From positions 186,001 through 250,000 of the forward strand of contig NZ_BQHO01000001.1 of NCBI RefSeq assembly GCF_021601385.1: a DNA stretch of 64,000 nt, in the 5' to 3' direction. Below the pieces are notes generated by a model. It made no database searches. It saw only the letters and a list, made by a program, of their open reading frames with translations, and was not told where the DNA came from. This document shows positions 33,328 to 40,394 of this stretch, piece after piece; position 1 is the first letter of the stretch; each line of letters begins with the position of its first letter. The translations under genes and the position numbers were made by a program. The DNA is from Pseudomonas parasichuanensis (GTDB lineage Bacteria > Pseudomonadota > Gammaproteobacteria > Pseudomonadales > Pseudomonadaceae).

Positions 33328-33594
33328 CTATCGGGTCTGCTCATTGGTCATCTGATACTGGTAGACGCGGTCCACCTGCGCAGCACATTCGGCCCAGGCC
33401 AGTTCGGTGCGCTCCTGGTCAGTGAGCAGGTTGGCGTTGCGGGTCGGCGTGGTCGCTGGCAGTTGGCAAGGGACGACCAGCGGACAGCCATTGACGATAA
33501 GCGTCGGCGCCGGTGAGGGCGGGGCGCTGGCGCAGCCGGCGAGCAGCGTCAGGTAGAGGCTGGTCAGCCCAATCTTGGAGTTGCTGGTTTTCAT
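33328..33594 (-). CDS. Phage outer-membrane spanin subunit (Rz1-like lipoprotein)
   Basis: An 88-residue lipoprotein with lipobox LTLLAGC and a Pro-rich segment after it (APPSPAPT), the pattern of Rz1 proteins. It starts inside the Rz-like gene in another frame and overlaps it by 176 bases, the classic spanin arrangement. Rz and Rz1 join to fuse inner and outer membranes at the last step of lysis. The C-terminal tail (after about residue 55) is longer than in lambda Rz1. Confidence 0.82.
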   Translation of the reverse strand: MKTSNSKIGLTSLYLTLLAGCASAPPSPAPTLIVNGCPLVVPCQLPATTPTRNANLLTDQERTELAWAECAAQVDRVYQYQMTNEQTR

Positions 33595-33883
33595 GCTTGA
33601 GGGCCTCGATCAGGCGCTCGCGTCTGGCAAGGCCTTGGCGTAACTCGCCCTGGAGCACGAGCAGCTTGGCCTGGCTGTCGCGCTCGCGCTCCAGTTCGGA
33701 TTTGAGTTGGTGGGTGGTGGCCAGATGGCGGTTGCGGTCTTGCAGGGCACGGTCGCGTTGGTCCTGCAGGTGTTGGTTGGTGGCCTCGGCGATGGCCATT
33801 TGTTGGTGTTGGCGCCAACCCCACAGCGTGGTGGTACCAACGGCCAGCAGGGCGACGGCCAGCATGCCGCTGCGCAGCGCCAT
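33419..33883 (-). CDS. Phage inner-membrane spanin subunit (Rz-like)
   Basis: A 154-residue type II membrane protein: N-terminal anchor (LAVALLAVGTTTLWGW) then a long charged coiled coil (about 30-110, RALQDRNRHLATTHQLKSEL...). Start ATG at 33883 overlaps the endolysin stop by one base (TGATG). It encodes Rz1 in an overlapping frame at its 3' half. Together with the upstream endolysin and holin it completes a lysis cassette. Confidence 0.85.
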   Translation of the reverse strand: MALRSGMLAVALLAVGTTTLWGWRQHQQMAIAEATNQHLQDQRDRALQDRNRHLATTHQLKSELERERDSQAKLLVLQGELRQGLARRERLIEALKHENQQLQDWADQPLPDAARRLRQRPALTGADAYRQWLSAGRPLPTASDHADPQRQPAH

Positions 33884-34674
33884 CACGCCGCCACCTGCGT
33901 TCGGCCCTGGTGCCGCTCGAAGGCGCGCTCGAGCTTTACGTCATACAGGTTGCGCCTGTAGTCGGGGCCGTTGTAGCGCTTGGCGACCATGCTCCATTGC
34001 AGCTCTTTCAAGGCCTTGTGCAGCCTGGCGTCGGCCTCGATGAAGCGCATCAGTGCCTCCAGATGGTCCGCTTCGCTGCGCTGCATCGCCTCGACAAAGG
34101 AGTGGATGCAGGCATAACCAAGCCGTTGCCAGTGGTAGCCCATCACCTGGAAGGCGCCCCAACTGGCCGACTCCAGCGCAGCGATGTCATCGAGCTGGCG
34201 CGCCTGGCTGAGGCGCTGGTGCTCGGCGGTTCCGCCGATGTAACCGCCCGGTTTGGGGTTGACCAGGGCGGGATAGACGCGGGCAAGCGCTACGGCGCGT
34301 TGCCGCAGGCGTTGGTGCATGACGTGGCGCTCGAACAGGATCACCGGCTTGCCGTTGTCGAGGAACCCGCGGCCCTTCGACTCGACTTCGTTCAGGGCGT
34401 AGAGCGTGGCCACCGGCACCCCCAGTCGCCCGGAGGCCTGCACCAGGTCGGCGTGCTTGAGCAGCTTGCCGGTGTCGGCGCCTTGCAGGCTGGCCAGGGT
34501 TTTGGGGCCGGCCACGCCGTCACTCACCAGCCCCACTTTGAGCTGGTAGGCGCGGACAGCGGCCTCGGTAGCGTCGCCATACACACCATCGAGAAACAGC
34601 TTGCTGCCTTGGGTATTGAGGTCGCGTTGCAGGTTGCGGACAACCTGGGAACGGTCACCGTACTTGAGGATCAT
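33883..34674 (-). CDS. Phage endolysin: peptidoglycan-binding domain plus N-acetylmuramidase
   Basis: A 263-residue protein. Residues 1-65 are a PG_binding_1 domain (GDRSQVVRNLQRDLNTQG; DGVYGDATEAAVRAYQ; DGVAGPKTL). The rest matches the N-acetylmuramidase (DUF3380) family with NEVESKGRGFLDNGKPVILF, carrying the catalytic Glu, and ESASWGAFQVMGYHW. It lacks a signal peptide, so it depends on the holin for export. The ATG at 34674 overlaps the holin stop (ATGA) and has AAGGAG upstream. Confidence 0.9.
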   Translation of the reverse strand: MILKYGDRSQVVRNLQRDLNTQGSKLFLDGVYGDATEAAVRAYQLKVGLVSDGVAGPKTLASLQGADTGKLLKHADLVQASGRLGVPVATLYALNEVESKGRGFLDNGKPVILFERHVMHQRLRQRAVALARVYPALVNPKPGGYIGGTAEHQRLSQARQLDDIAALESASWGAFQVMGYHWQRLGYACIHSFVEAMQRSEADHLEALMRFIEADARLHKALKELQWSMVAKRYNGPDYRRNLYDVKLERAFERHQGRTQVAA

Positions 34675-34985
34675 CGAATTTGCTCCTTGCGGGTCAAGGT
34701 TTTCTGCGCGGCGCAACGGACGAACTCAACGCCCAGCAGGCCGATGAGGCCGCCGAAGAATGGGGCGGCGGTAAGCGGGATGCCGATCAGCGACAGCCCG
34801 TGGCTGGCGCACAAGGCAAGCGCACCGCACAACGGTGCTTCGATCACCAACTGGCGGAGCTTGCCGCCGCCATAGGCCACGCGCAGCGCAGCGATGAAGG
34901 CGGCGAGCAGGGCGGCATACAGGCCCGGCCAGTTCTGTTCGAGCCATTTGGCCAGGAAGGCCCAGGTTTCGAGGCGATCAGGCAT
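34671..34985 (-). CDS. Phage holin
   Basis: A 104-residue protein with two or three hydrophobic segments (LYAALLAAFIAALRVAYG; LCGALALCASHGLSLIG; FFGGLIGLLGVEFV) and a basic tail (AAQKTLTRKEQIR), the lambda-holin-type layout in Pseudomonas phages and tailocins. I choose the ATG at 34985 because AGGGA lies nine bases upstream; the ATG at 34994 is directly attached to that site. It is coupled to the endolysin by ATGA. Confidence 0.83.
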   Translation of the reverse strand: MPDRLETWAFLAKWLEQNWPGLYAALLAAFIAALRVAYGGGKLRQLVIEAPLCGALALCASHGLSLIGIPLTAAPFFGGLIGLLGVEFVRCAAQKTLTRKEQIR

Positions 34986-35136
34986 GGAGGTCATTCCCTG
35001 TGTGTTGAGGGGCGGTCAGTTCCTTGGGGGGTATCACGTACTGCTTTGGGGCAGCCGTCAGTGCCGGCGCTTGCGACGGCGATGCACAAGAACGTGCGGT
35101 GCTGCTGCTTGGTGGGGGCTGGGTCTTGGCAGCCAT
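34978..35136 (-). CDS. 52-residue phage-associated protein upstream of the holin
   Basis: A small frame with GAGGA ten bases before its ATG; its stop overlaps the holin start region by 8 bases, as in a coupled operon. The product is Pro/Ser/Ala-rich (KTQPPPSSSTARSCASPSQA) with a C-terminal segment QYVIPPKELTAPQHTGNDLH. No membrane segment. I do not recognise it; it may be a regulator of lysis timing or simply the first gene of the cassette. Confidence 0.5.
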   Translation of the reverse strand: MAAKTQPPPSSSTARSCASPSQAPALTAAPKQYVIPPKELTAPQHTGNDLHA

Positions 35137-35309
35137 GCTGGGCGTCCTCTAGGCGGTGGCGGTGGGCCTTGCGTTGAGGGGGATGGTCCGCAGCGCGCCG
35201 GCCGGAGGCAACGCGCTGGGCTTGTAGAGGGAGGCGCTACAGGCAGCGGGAGCAGGGATAACGCGTGAACGGCAGCATCGGCGCCATGGTTGCTGTCTCT
35301 GGCGCTTCC

Positions 35310-35495
35310 TTACTGCAACGTAGGTGATCTGAAAGGCGAGGCCATGTCCGCCAGTGTCAGTTCGATATGGGCGATGAGCCCGGCAAGGTGATCTGCCTTT
35401 TCCAGTTGGCCCTGTGCTTTTAGCCTTACCAGCTCCTGGCGCAGGTTCAACAGGTGTTTTTGCAGTGCGAGGGCGGAGGTGTGGAACTGATCCAT
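35310..35495 (-). CDS. 61-residue coiled-coil protein, unknown
   Basis: MDQFHTSALALQKHLLNLRQ begins a helical, Leu-heptad protein (LRQELVRLKAQGQLEKADHL) of 61 residues. GAG precedes the ATG by nine bases. It is 173 bases upstream of the 52-residue lysis-cassette gene on the same strand and may be the outermost gene of the phage remnant. It could also be an unrelated chromosomal gene. Confidence 0.45.
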   Translation of the reverse strand: MDQFHTSALALQKHLLNLRQELVRLKAQGQLEKADHLAGLIAHIELTLADMASPFRSPTLQ

Positions 35496-35871
35496 GTCGG
35501 TCTCATGTGGTGGGCTTCCTTGCCGTTGTAAGAGCTAACGAAGGTATCAGCTCATTCCACGTGCCAATACTGATCATTCATACACGCGTCCTGAATTTGC
35601 GATCACTCGACTACAGACTTATCGGATTATTCCTACTGATAATTCAGAGCTTGGTTTTGGGGTGCTCTTCGTTATTCACTCTCTAAGCCCTCGCGTGCTT
35701 TGGCTTGAGTACTACACGCAGTGTCGATAACTAACTCGACGGTGTAGGACGACCTCGTTGGCGGCGAAACTAAATGTTGCAATTGAGTCGCGAGGGCGCC
35801 CAGTGGCTCCGGCGCTCCTGCCCTGGTGGTTTCTGCTAGCATCGACGCTTTTTACCGCCAGGGAGAGGCAT
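35496..35871. other. 376-bp stretch without a gene
   Basis: This stretch is visibly richer in A+T than its surroundings (for example around 35560-35680) and has no frame with a ribosome site or family match. It may mark the right edge of the inserted phage segment; I found no copy of the tRNA-Ser end in it. Confidence 0.4.
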
Positions 35872-36225
35872 GTGAAGTACGTCGTCATTGAGCACCATCG
35901 CAGTGAATATCCAGCCCCCATCACCTTCGCCGGGGGCACGCTGCTGGACATCGGTCAGCGCTACGAAGGCGAGGAGCCATGGCAGGACTGGTACCTGTGC
36001 AGTTGTGCCGGGCAAGCGCCGGGTTGGGTGCCGGCGCAGGTGATCGAGCGGATTGGCGTCGACCGGGGCAGGGCGGTAGAGGCCTATTGTGCCCATGAAC
36101 TGGACATCGACCCGGGTCAGCAGGTTGAGGGGCTGCGGCCACTGAATGGCTGGCTGTGGTGCCGTAACTTGCGCAACGGCGAACTGGGCTGGTTGCCACA
36201 GGAGAAGCTGCGCTTGTTGGACTGA
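35872..36225 (+). CDS. Tandem SH3-like domain protein
   Basis: A 117-residue protein starting at GTG 35872 (GGGAGAGG upstream). Two SH3-like units are visible: YEGEEPWQDWYLCSCAGQAP with GWVPAQVIER, and LNGWLWCRNLRNGELGWLPQ. The paired GW(V/L)P motif is typical of bacterial SH3-variant proteins that bind ligands or peptides. No signal peptide, so cytoplasmic. It stands alone; partner unknown. Confidence 0.75.
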   Translation: MKYVVIEHHRSEYPAPITFAGGTLLDIGQRYEGEEPWQDWYLCSCAGQAPGWVPAQVIERIGVDRGRAVEAYCAHELDIDPGQQVEGLRPLNGWLWCRNLRNGELGWLPQEKLRLLD

Positions 36226-36467
36226 TCAATGCGACGTGGCAGTCCAGGCGGTCTTTATGCAGTGAACAGGGGTAAGGCAGAGGCGGATGAAGGATCATCT
36301 GATCTGCTTTTTTTCCGCGAACCTGAATCTGTAACCGTATCAGCGCCGAGCCGACAATACCTTCCAGGCCCGGCGCTTGCGAACCGGTAAACACTGGGCC
36401 GGTTGCGCTGCTCTGCACCCGTATCAGCCAGCCCCGCTGTTCCTTCATCACACTTGTAGAGGTTCCG

Positions 36468-36551
36468 ATGGGCAAGCTTGCTCTGTTCCTGGGTGGTTTT
36501 CTGCTGCTGACTATCATGATCGGTTTGCTGGGTACCATTCCGCCGGGCTGA
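36468..36551 (+). CDS. 27-residue single-helix membrane microprotein
   Basis: A very short frame, MGKLALFLGGFLLLTIMIGL ending in LGTIPPG, preceded by AGAGG at six bases. It is one hydrophobic helix. A hairpin follows 22 bases after the stop. Codon pattern and ribosome site make it a plausible microprotein; function unknown. Confidence 0.55.
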   Translation: MGKLALFLGGFLLLTIMIGLLGTIPPG

Positions 36552-36573
36552 AACCCCCACGCGTTCTCCCTTT

Positions 36574-36598
36574 AGCCCGCCTGGTATCAAGGCGGGCT
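36574..36598 (+). terminator. Hairpin after the microprotein gene
   Basis: AGCCCGCC / GGCGGGCT stem with a nine-base loop; only a weak T run follows, so efficiency is uncertain. Confidence 0.5.
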
Positions 36599-36756
36599 CG
36601 ATTCCCTCCCGGCCTCCTTGGCCGCCTGCCGCAATCGTCTAGACGGGCGGTAGCTGCAAGTCATTCTCAAGTGCAAGGTGCTCGTGTAGTCTCCCGCCCC
36701 CGTCAAAAGGGCCCGGGAACACGGGCCGATCACCTGCCTTGGAGTCAATTCACACT

Positions 36757-36951
36757 ATGGAATGCAAGAAAGACACTGCAGCGATGCTGGAGTGGCGCAG
36801 TCGCTATCTCGCAGAGGGCATCCTCCACGAGGATGACTACGACCAGGCGCTGCGCAGTGCCGAAGCGCTGGAGCATTCTGGAGTGATAAGTGCTAGTGAA
36901 TGGATCGAACTGGTCAAGTTGGCCAACGCGGCGTTGCTGCAGCTCAGATAA
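36757..36951 (+). CDS. 64-residue hypothetical protein
   Basis: MECKKDTAAMLEWRSRYLAE starts a 64-residue helical, slightly acidic protein (EDDYDQALRSAEALEHSGVI; SEWIELVKLANAALLQLR). A GGAG lies about 14 bases upstream, a little far. The segment ISASEWIELVKLAN resembles small helical hairpins, but I cannot name a family. Confidence 0.5.
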   Translation: MECKKDTAAMLEWRSRYLAEGILHEDDYDQALRSAEALEHSGVISASEWIELVKLANAALLQLR

Positions 36952-37087
36952 ATCCTGCAAGCGCTGCGGAAACTGTCCACAAAAAACGTGGGTAGGTCTG
37001 TGGATAAAGTCTTCTAGGCCTTGTATTCCGTGGCTTCTGTTAGATTGAGCAGAAAGTGAGCAGTGTTTTCATCGTCTGTTTTTATGC

Positions 37088-37987
37088 TCAAGGGCAGGCG
37101 GCGCGCAGGGCCTGCAGCAGCTCGCGTACCCGCGTCGGCACGTCGCCTGCCGGGTACAGCGCATGCATCTGCGGGTCCTGGCCACTGCTGGATGTCAGGT
37201 GGTAATCGGCGCAGACGCGCACCAGGCGCCCGGTGCGCACTTCGGGTTCGGCCAGCCAGTCGGCCAGCCGGGCGATGCCGGCGCCGGCCAGGGTGCTTTG
37301 CAGTACTGCGACACCTGAGCCCAGGCGCAACCGTGGCTGCGGCCGCAGGCTGGTGATGTGCCCCTCGCGGCAGAAATGCCAGGCCTTGAGGATGCGCGGC
37401 GCGGTGTGCAGGATCAGCGCGTGCTGTTCCAGGTCCTCCAGCCCCTGGGGTGTGCCTTCGCGTGCCAGGTACTGCGGGCTGGCATACAGGTATCGGCGGT
37501 AGTTCCACAGCGGGTAGCCGATCAGCTCGCTGGACTGGGGGAAGGCGCCCCGGATGACGAAGTCGAGCTTGCCCAGCAGCGGGTCGAGCGCCTGGTCGCT
37601 GAACTGCACATCGACGGTTACCTGTGGATGCCGCCTGGAGAACTCGGCCAGCACCTGCGGCAGTACCTGCTGGGCCAGAACCTCGGGTGCGGCCAGGCGA
37701 ATCCAGCCCTGCGCGCTGCCCGTCAGCGCGGCCAGTTCGTCTGCGGCGTCGCGTTGCACATCCAGCAAGCGCTCGGCATGGGGCAGCAGGCGTTCGCCGG
37801 CTTCGGTGAGGGTCACGGTGCTGGCGCTGCGGTTGAACAACTTGGCGCCACTGTTATCTTCCAGCGCCTGCACCGCTCGGGTAACGGAGCTGGGTGAGCG
37901 ACCCAGGGCGCGGGCTGCGCTGACGAAGCTGCGCTTGTGCGCAACGCTGACGAATGCTTGGATCTCACGCAGCATATCCAGGGCCAT
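37088..37987 (-). CDS. LysR family transcriptional regulator
   Basis: A 299-residue LysR protein: N-terminal winged HTH (SFVSAARALGRSPSSVTRAV, residues about 18-40) and a C-terminal periplasmic-binding-like effector domain (QQVLPQVLAEFSRRHPQVTV). It resembles the branch with short DNA-contact motifs that repress or activate a divergent neighbour. The TSUP transporter gene at 38089 is divergent, and a GTTGC-N7-GCAAC palindrome lies between. The effector is probably the transported anion or related, but unknown. Confidence 0.9.
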   Translation of the reverse strand: MALDMLREIQAFVSVAHKRSFVSAARALGRSPSSVTRAVQALEDNSGAKLFNRSASTVTLTEAGERLLPHAERLLDVQRDAADELAALTGSAQGWIRLAAPEVLAQQVLPQVLAEFSRRHPQVTVDVQFSDQALDPLLGKLDFVIRGAFPQSSELIGYPLWNYRRYLYASPQYLAREGTPQGLEDLEQHALILHTAPRILKAWHFCREGHITSLRPQPRLRLGSGVAVLQSTLAGAGIARLADWLAEPEVRTGRLVRVCADYHLTSSSGQDPQMHALYPAGDVPTRVRELLQALRAACP

Positions 37988-37999
37988 GGGGGCTTTCCT

Positions 38000-38018
38000 C
38001 GTTGCAGTTTTCGCAACG
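38000..38018. promoter_or_regulatory. LysR-type operator palindrome
   Basis: CGTTGC-AGTTTTC-GCAACG, a 6-bp arm perfect palindrome containing T-N11-A spacing, 12 bp upstream of the lysR start and 70 bp from the transporter start. Confidence 0.6.
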
Positions 38019-38088
38019 TGGCATTTCAACACAAGCGGGGCACTTTGATTAGTCTGGCGGCCAGCTTATTGCCGCCTGGACCGCCGAC

Positions 38089-38850
38089 ATGATGGATATT
38101 GCCCTGCTTTCGCTGTTTGCCTTCGCCGCAGGCCTGATCGACGCCGCCGTGGGTGGTGGCGGGCTGATCCAGATCCCGGCCTTGTTCAACGTGCTGCCCA
38201 CTGCGCAACCGGCCGCGCTGCTGGGTACCAACAAACTGGCCTCGGTCTGCGGCACCAGCTTTGCAGCGCGTTCGTTCATCCGCAAGGTGCAGCTGGACTG
38301 GGGGCTGATCGTGCCGGCGGCGCTGAGCGCCTTCGTCATGTCGTTCTGCGGCGCGGCCACGGTGTCGCTGGTGCCTGCCAGCGTGATGCGGCCGATGGTG
38401 CTGGCGATGATCGTGCTGATGGCCATCTACACCTTCTGCAAGAAGGACTTCGGTACCTTGCACAAGCCCACCGTCATCGGTCGCAAGGAACAATGCCTGG
38501 CGGTATTGATCGGTGGCGCCATCGGCTTCTATGACGGCTTGTTCGGGCCGGGTACCGGCAGTTTCCTGATCTTCCTGTTCATTCGCTTCTTCGCCCTCGA
38601 CTTCCTGCATGCTTCGGCCTCGGCGAAGCTGGTGAACATTGCCACCAACCTGGCGGCGCTGGTGTTCTTCATCCCTTCGGGCAATGTGCTGTGGGCGATT
38701 GCCCTGCCGATGGCGCTGTTCAACATTCTCGGCGCGTTGACGGGCACCTGGCTTGCGGTGCGCAAGGGGGCGGGCTTCGTGCGTGGGCTGTTCCTGATCC
38801 TGCTTTGTGTGCTGATCGCCAAGCTGAGCTGGGACCTGTTCGCCGGCTGA
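38089..38850 (+). CDS. TSUP (TauE/SafE) family membrane transporter
   Basis: A 253-residue protein with about eight transmembrane helices. The TSUP repeat motif GLIDAAVGGGGLIQIPAL near the N-terminus and GAIGFYDGLFGPGTGSFLIF in the second half are clear. The family exports or imports sulfite, sulfoacetate, or other organosulfur/carbon anions; the substrate here is unknown. ATG at 38089 (or 38092). Divergent from a LysR gene. Confidence 0.9.
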   Translation: MMDIALLSLFAFAAGLIDAAVGGGGLIQIPALFNVLPTAQPAALLGTNKLASVCGTSFAARSFIRKVQLDWGLIVPAALSAFVMSFCGAATVSLVPASVMRPMVLAMIVLMAIYTFCKKDFGTLHKPTVIGRKEQCLAVLIGGAIGFYDGLFGPGTGSFLIFLFIRFFALDFLHASASAKLVNIATNLAALVFFIPSGNVLWAIALPMALFNILGALTGTWLAVRKGAGFVRGLFLILLCVLIAKLSWDLFAG

Positions 38851-38851
38851 G

Positions 38852-40264
38852 TCAGACCACTACCTGGCGCTGGGCCTCGGCCAGTTCGATACGGTTGCGG
38901 CCGTGAGCCTTGGCGCGGTACAGCGCCTGATCGGCCTGGGCCAGCAGCACGTCGAGGCTGGGCGCGGCAACGTCACTGGTGCAGCCGGCGATGCCGATAC
39001 TGACCGTGATCTGCAGGCGCTGCCCGGCCTGGGCGAACGGCAGGTCCTGAACGGCCCGGCGCAGGCGTTCGGCAGTGAACCTGGCCAGCTCCGGCGCCAG
39101 CCCCGGGACGACAATGGCGAACTCCTCGCCACCCAGGCGGGCGAACAGTTCGCCGTCATGCAACTGGTCCTGCAGGGTGTCGGCAAACTGGCGCAGTACC
39201 TGGTCGCCCACCGCGTGGCCATGGCGGTCATTGATGGTCTTGAAATGGTCGATGTCGAGCATCATCAAGGTCAACGGCAGGGCTGGAGCCTGCTGCTGAC
39301 GGCTGTCGAGCAGGCCGTTGGCGCGACGGGTGAAGGCGCTGCGGGTGAGGGTGCCGGTGAGATGGTCGATGGTGGCCTGGTGCGCCAGGCGCGCCATCAG
39401 GCTGCGGTTGGCATTGCTCACGCAGGCCACCACCAGCGGGCCGAGCACCAGCATGGCGATGCCCAGGCGTGCCGACATCAGGGTGGTCACGCCCGGCTCG
39501 CTCTGCGGCACGCTGAAGTGCATGAGGTTCTGCGCCACGGCAACGATCAAGGTGCTGCCGGCGGTGAGGGTCAGCAACGATACGAGAAAAGGCGAGTAGC
39601 TCAAGGCGCACCACAGCAGCGCCGCAATCGGGAAGGCAATCGCCCCGGGCCCGCCGAAAAAGATGCTCAATGCCAGCGAGGCCAGCAACACCAGCAGCGG
39701 GGCCAGGGAGATCGGCTGGCTGCCGCCGCGGGTGAAGGCGCGGGGTGAGGGGGCGGTGAGCAGTACCGGCAGGACCAGCACGCTGGTGGAGAACTGCTCG
39801 CTGAACCAGGCCAGCCAGGTAGCGCGCAGTGACTGCTCGAACCACGGCGCGGCCATCACGCAGGCCAGGCTGGCGGCCACCATGCCGCCGACGGCGCAGG
39901 CGCCGAACAGGCACAGGGTGCCGTGGGGTGTGCGCAGGCGCCTGTGAACCCGTGGCAAACGGACCATCAGGTACCAGATGCTGACGATGGCGCCCAGGTT
40001 GCACAGGTTGAACCACAGCGCCGGTTGCCAGGCGGAGCCGGTGGCCAGATCGGCAGCGACCATTCCCAGGTAGATAAGGGCGAAGCCGAGTGCTGTGGCC
40101 TGGCGCGGGTGGCGTAGCAGGACGCCGGCAAGCACCGCGTTGACTGGCCAGAACAGCGACAGGGATTCGATCGGCCTGGCCAGGATGCCCGCCAGTGTCA
40201 GGCCGAGCGTCAGGCCGAACAGGATGGCTAAAGACAACAGGCGCGATGGAACTGGAGACACCAT
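38852..40264 (-). CDS. MASE1-GGDEF diguanylate cyclase
   Basis: A 470-residue protein. Residues 1-285 form a MASE1-type sensor with eight or so membrane helices (FWPVNAVLAGVLLRHPRQA; FSEQFSTSVLVLPVLL). The GGDEF domain follows with the catalytic GGEEF at 378-382 and metal Asp in LMMLDIDHFKTIND. The inhibitory I-site position reads His-Asp-Gly-Glu instead of RxxD, so product feedback may be absent. It makes c-di-GMP from two GTP. Ends two bases from the TSUP stop (convergent). Confidence 0.93.
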   Translation of the reverse strand: MVSPVPSRLLSLAILFGLTLGLTLAGILARPIESLSLFWPVNAVLAGVLLRHPRQATALGFALIYLGMVAADLATGSAWQPALWFNLCNLGAIVSIWYLMVRLPRVHRRLRTPHGTLCLFGACAVGGMVAASLACVMAAPWFEQSLRATWLAWFSEQFSTSVLVLPVLLTAPSPRAFTRGGSQPISLAPLLVLLASLALSIFFGGPGAIAFPIAALLWCALSYSPFLVSLLTLTAGSTLIVAVAQNLMHFSVPQSEPGVTTLMSARLGIAMLVLGPLVVACVSNANRSLMARLAHQATIDHLTGTLTRSAFTRRANGLLDSRQQQAPALPLTLMMLDIDHFKTINDRHGHAVGDQVLRQFADTLQDQLHDGELFARLGGEEFAIVVPGLAPELARFTAERLRRAVQDLPFAQAGQRLQITVSIGIAGCTSDVAAPSLDVLLAQADQALYRAKAHGRNRIELAEAQRQVVV

Positions 40265-40394
40265 AAGCTCGACCGGCAAGCGAGGACGGAATCCAGGAAA
40301 ACGGCCGTAGGCACCTGGGGCAAATTCGCATCAGTTTGTTTCAAGTCGCCAATTGATGTCAATTCGTCGGGAATTTCCTGAATATCGCGTCAGA

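Noticed and set aside
35414-35686. 90-codon plus-strand frame in the gap after the phage remnant
   Set aside because: Overlaps the 61-residue minus-strand gene, lacks a ribosome site, and only its tail looks hydrophobic.
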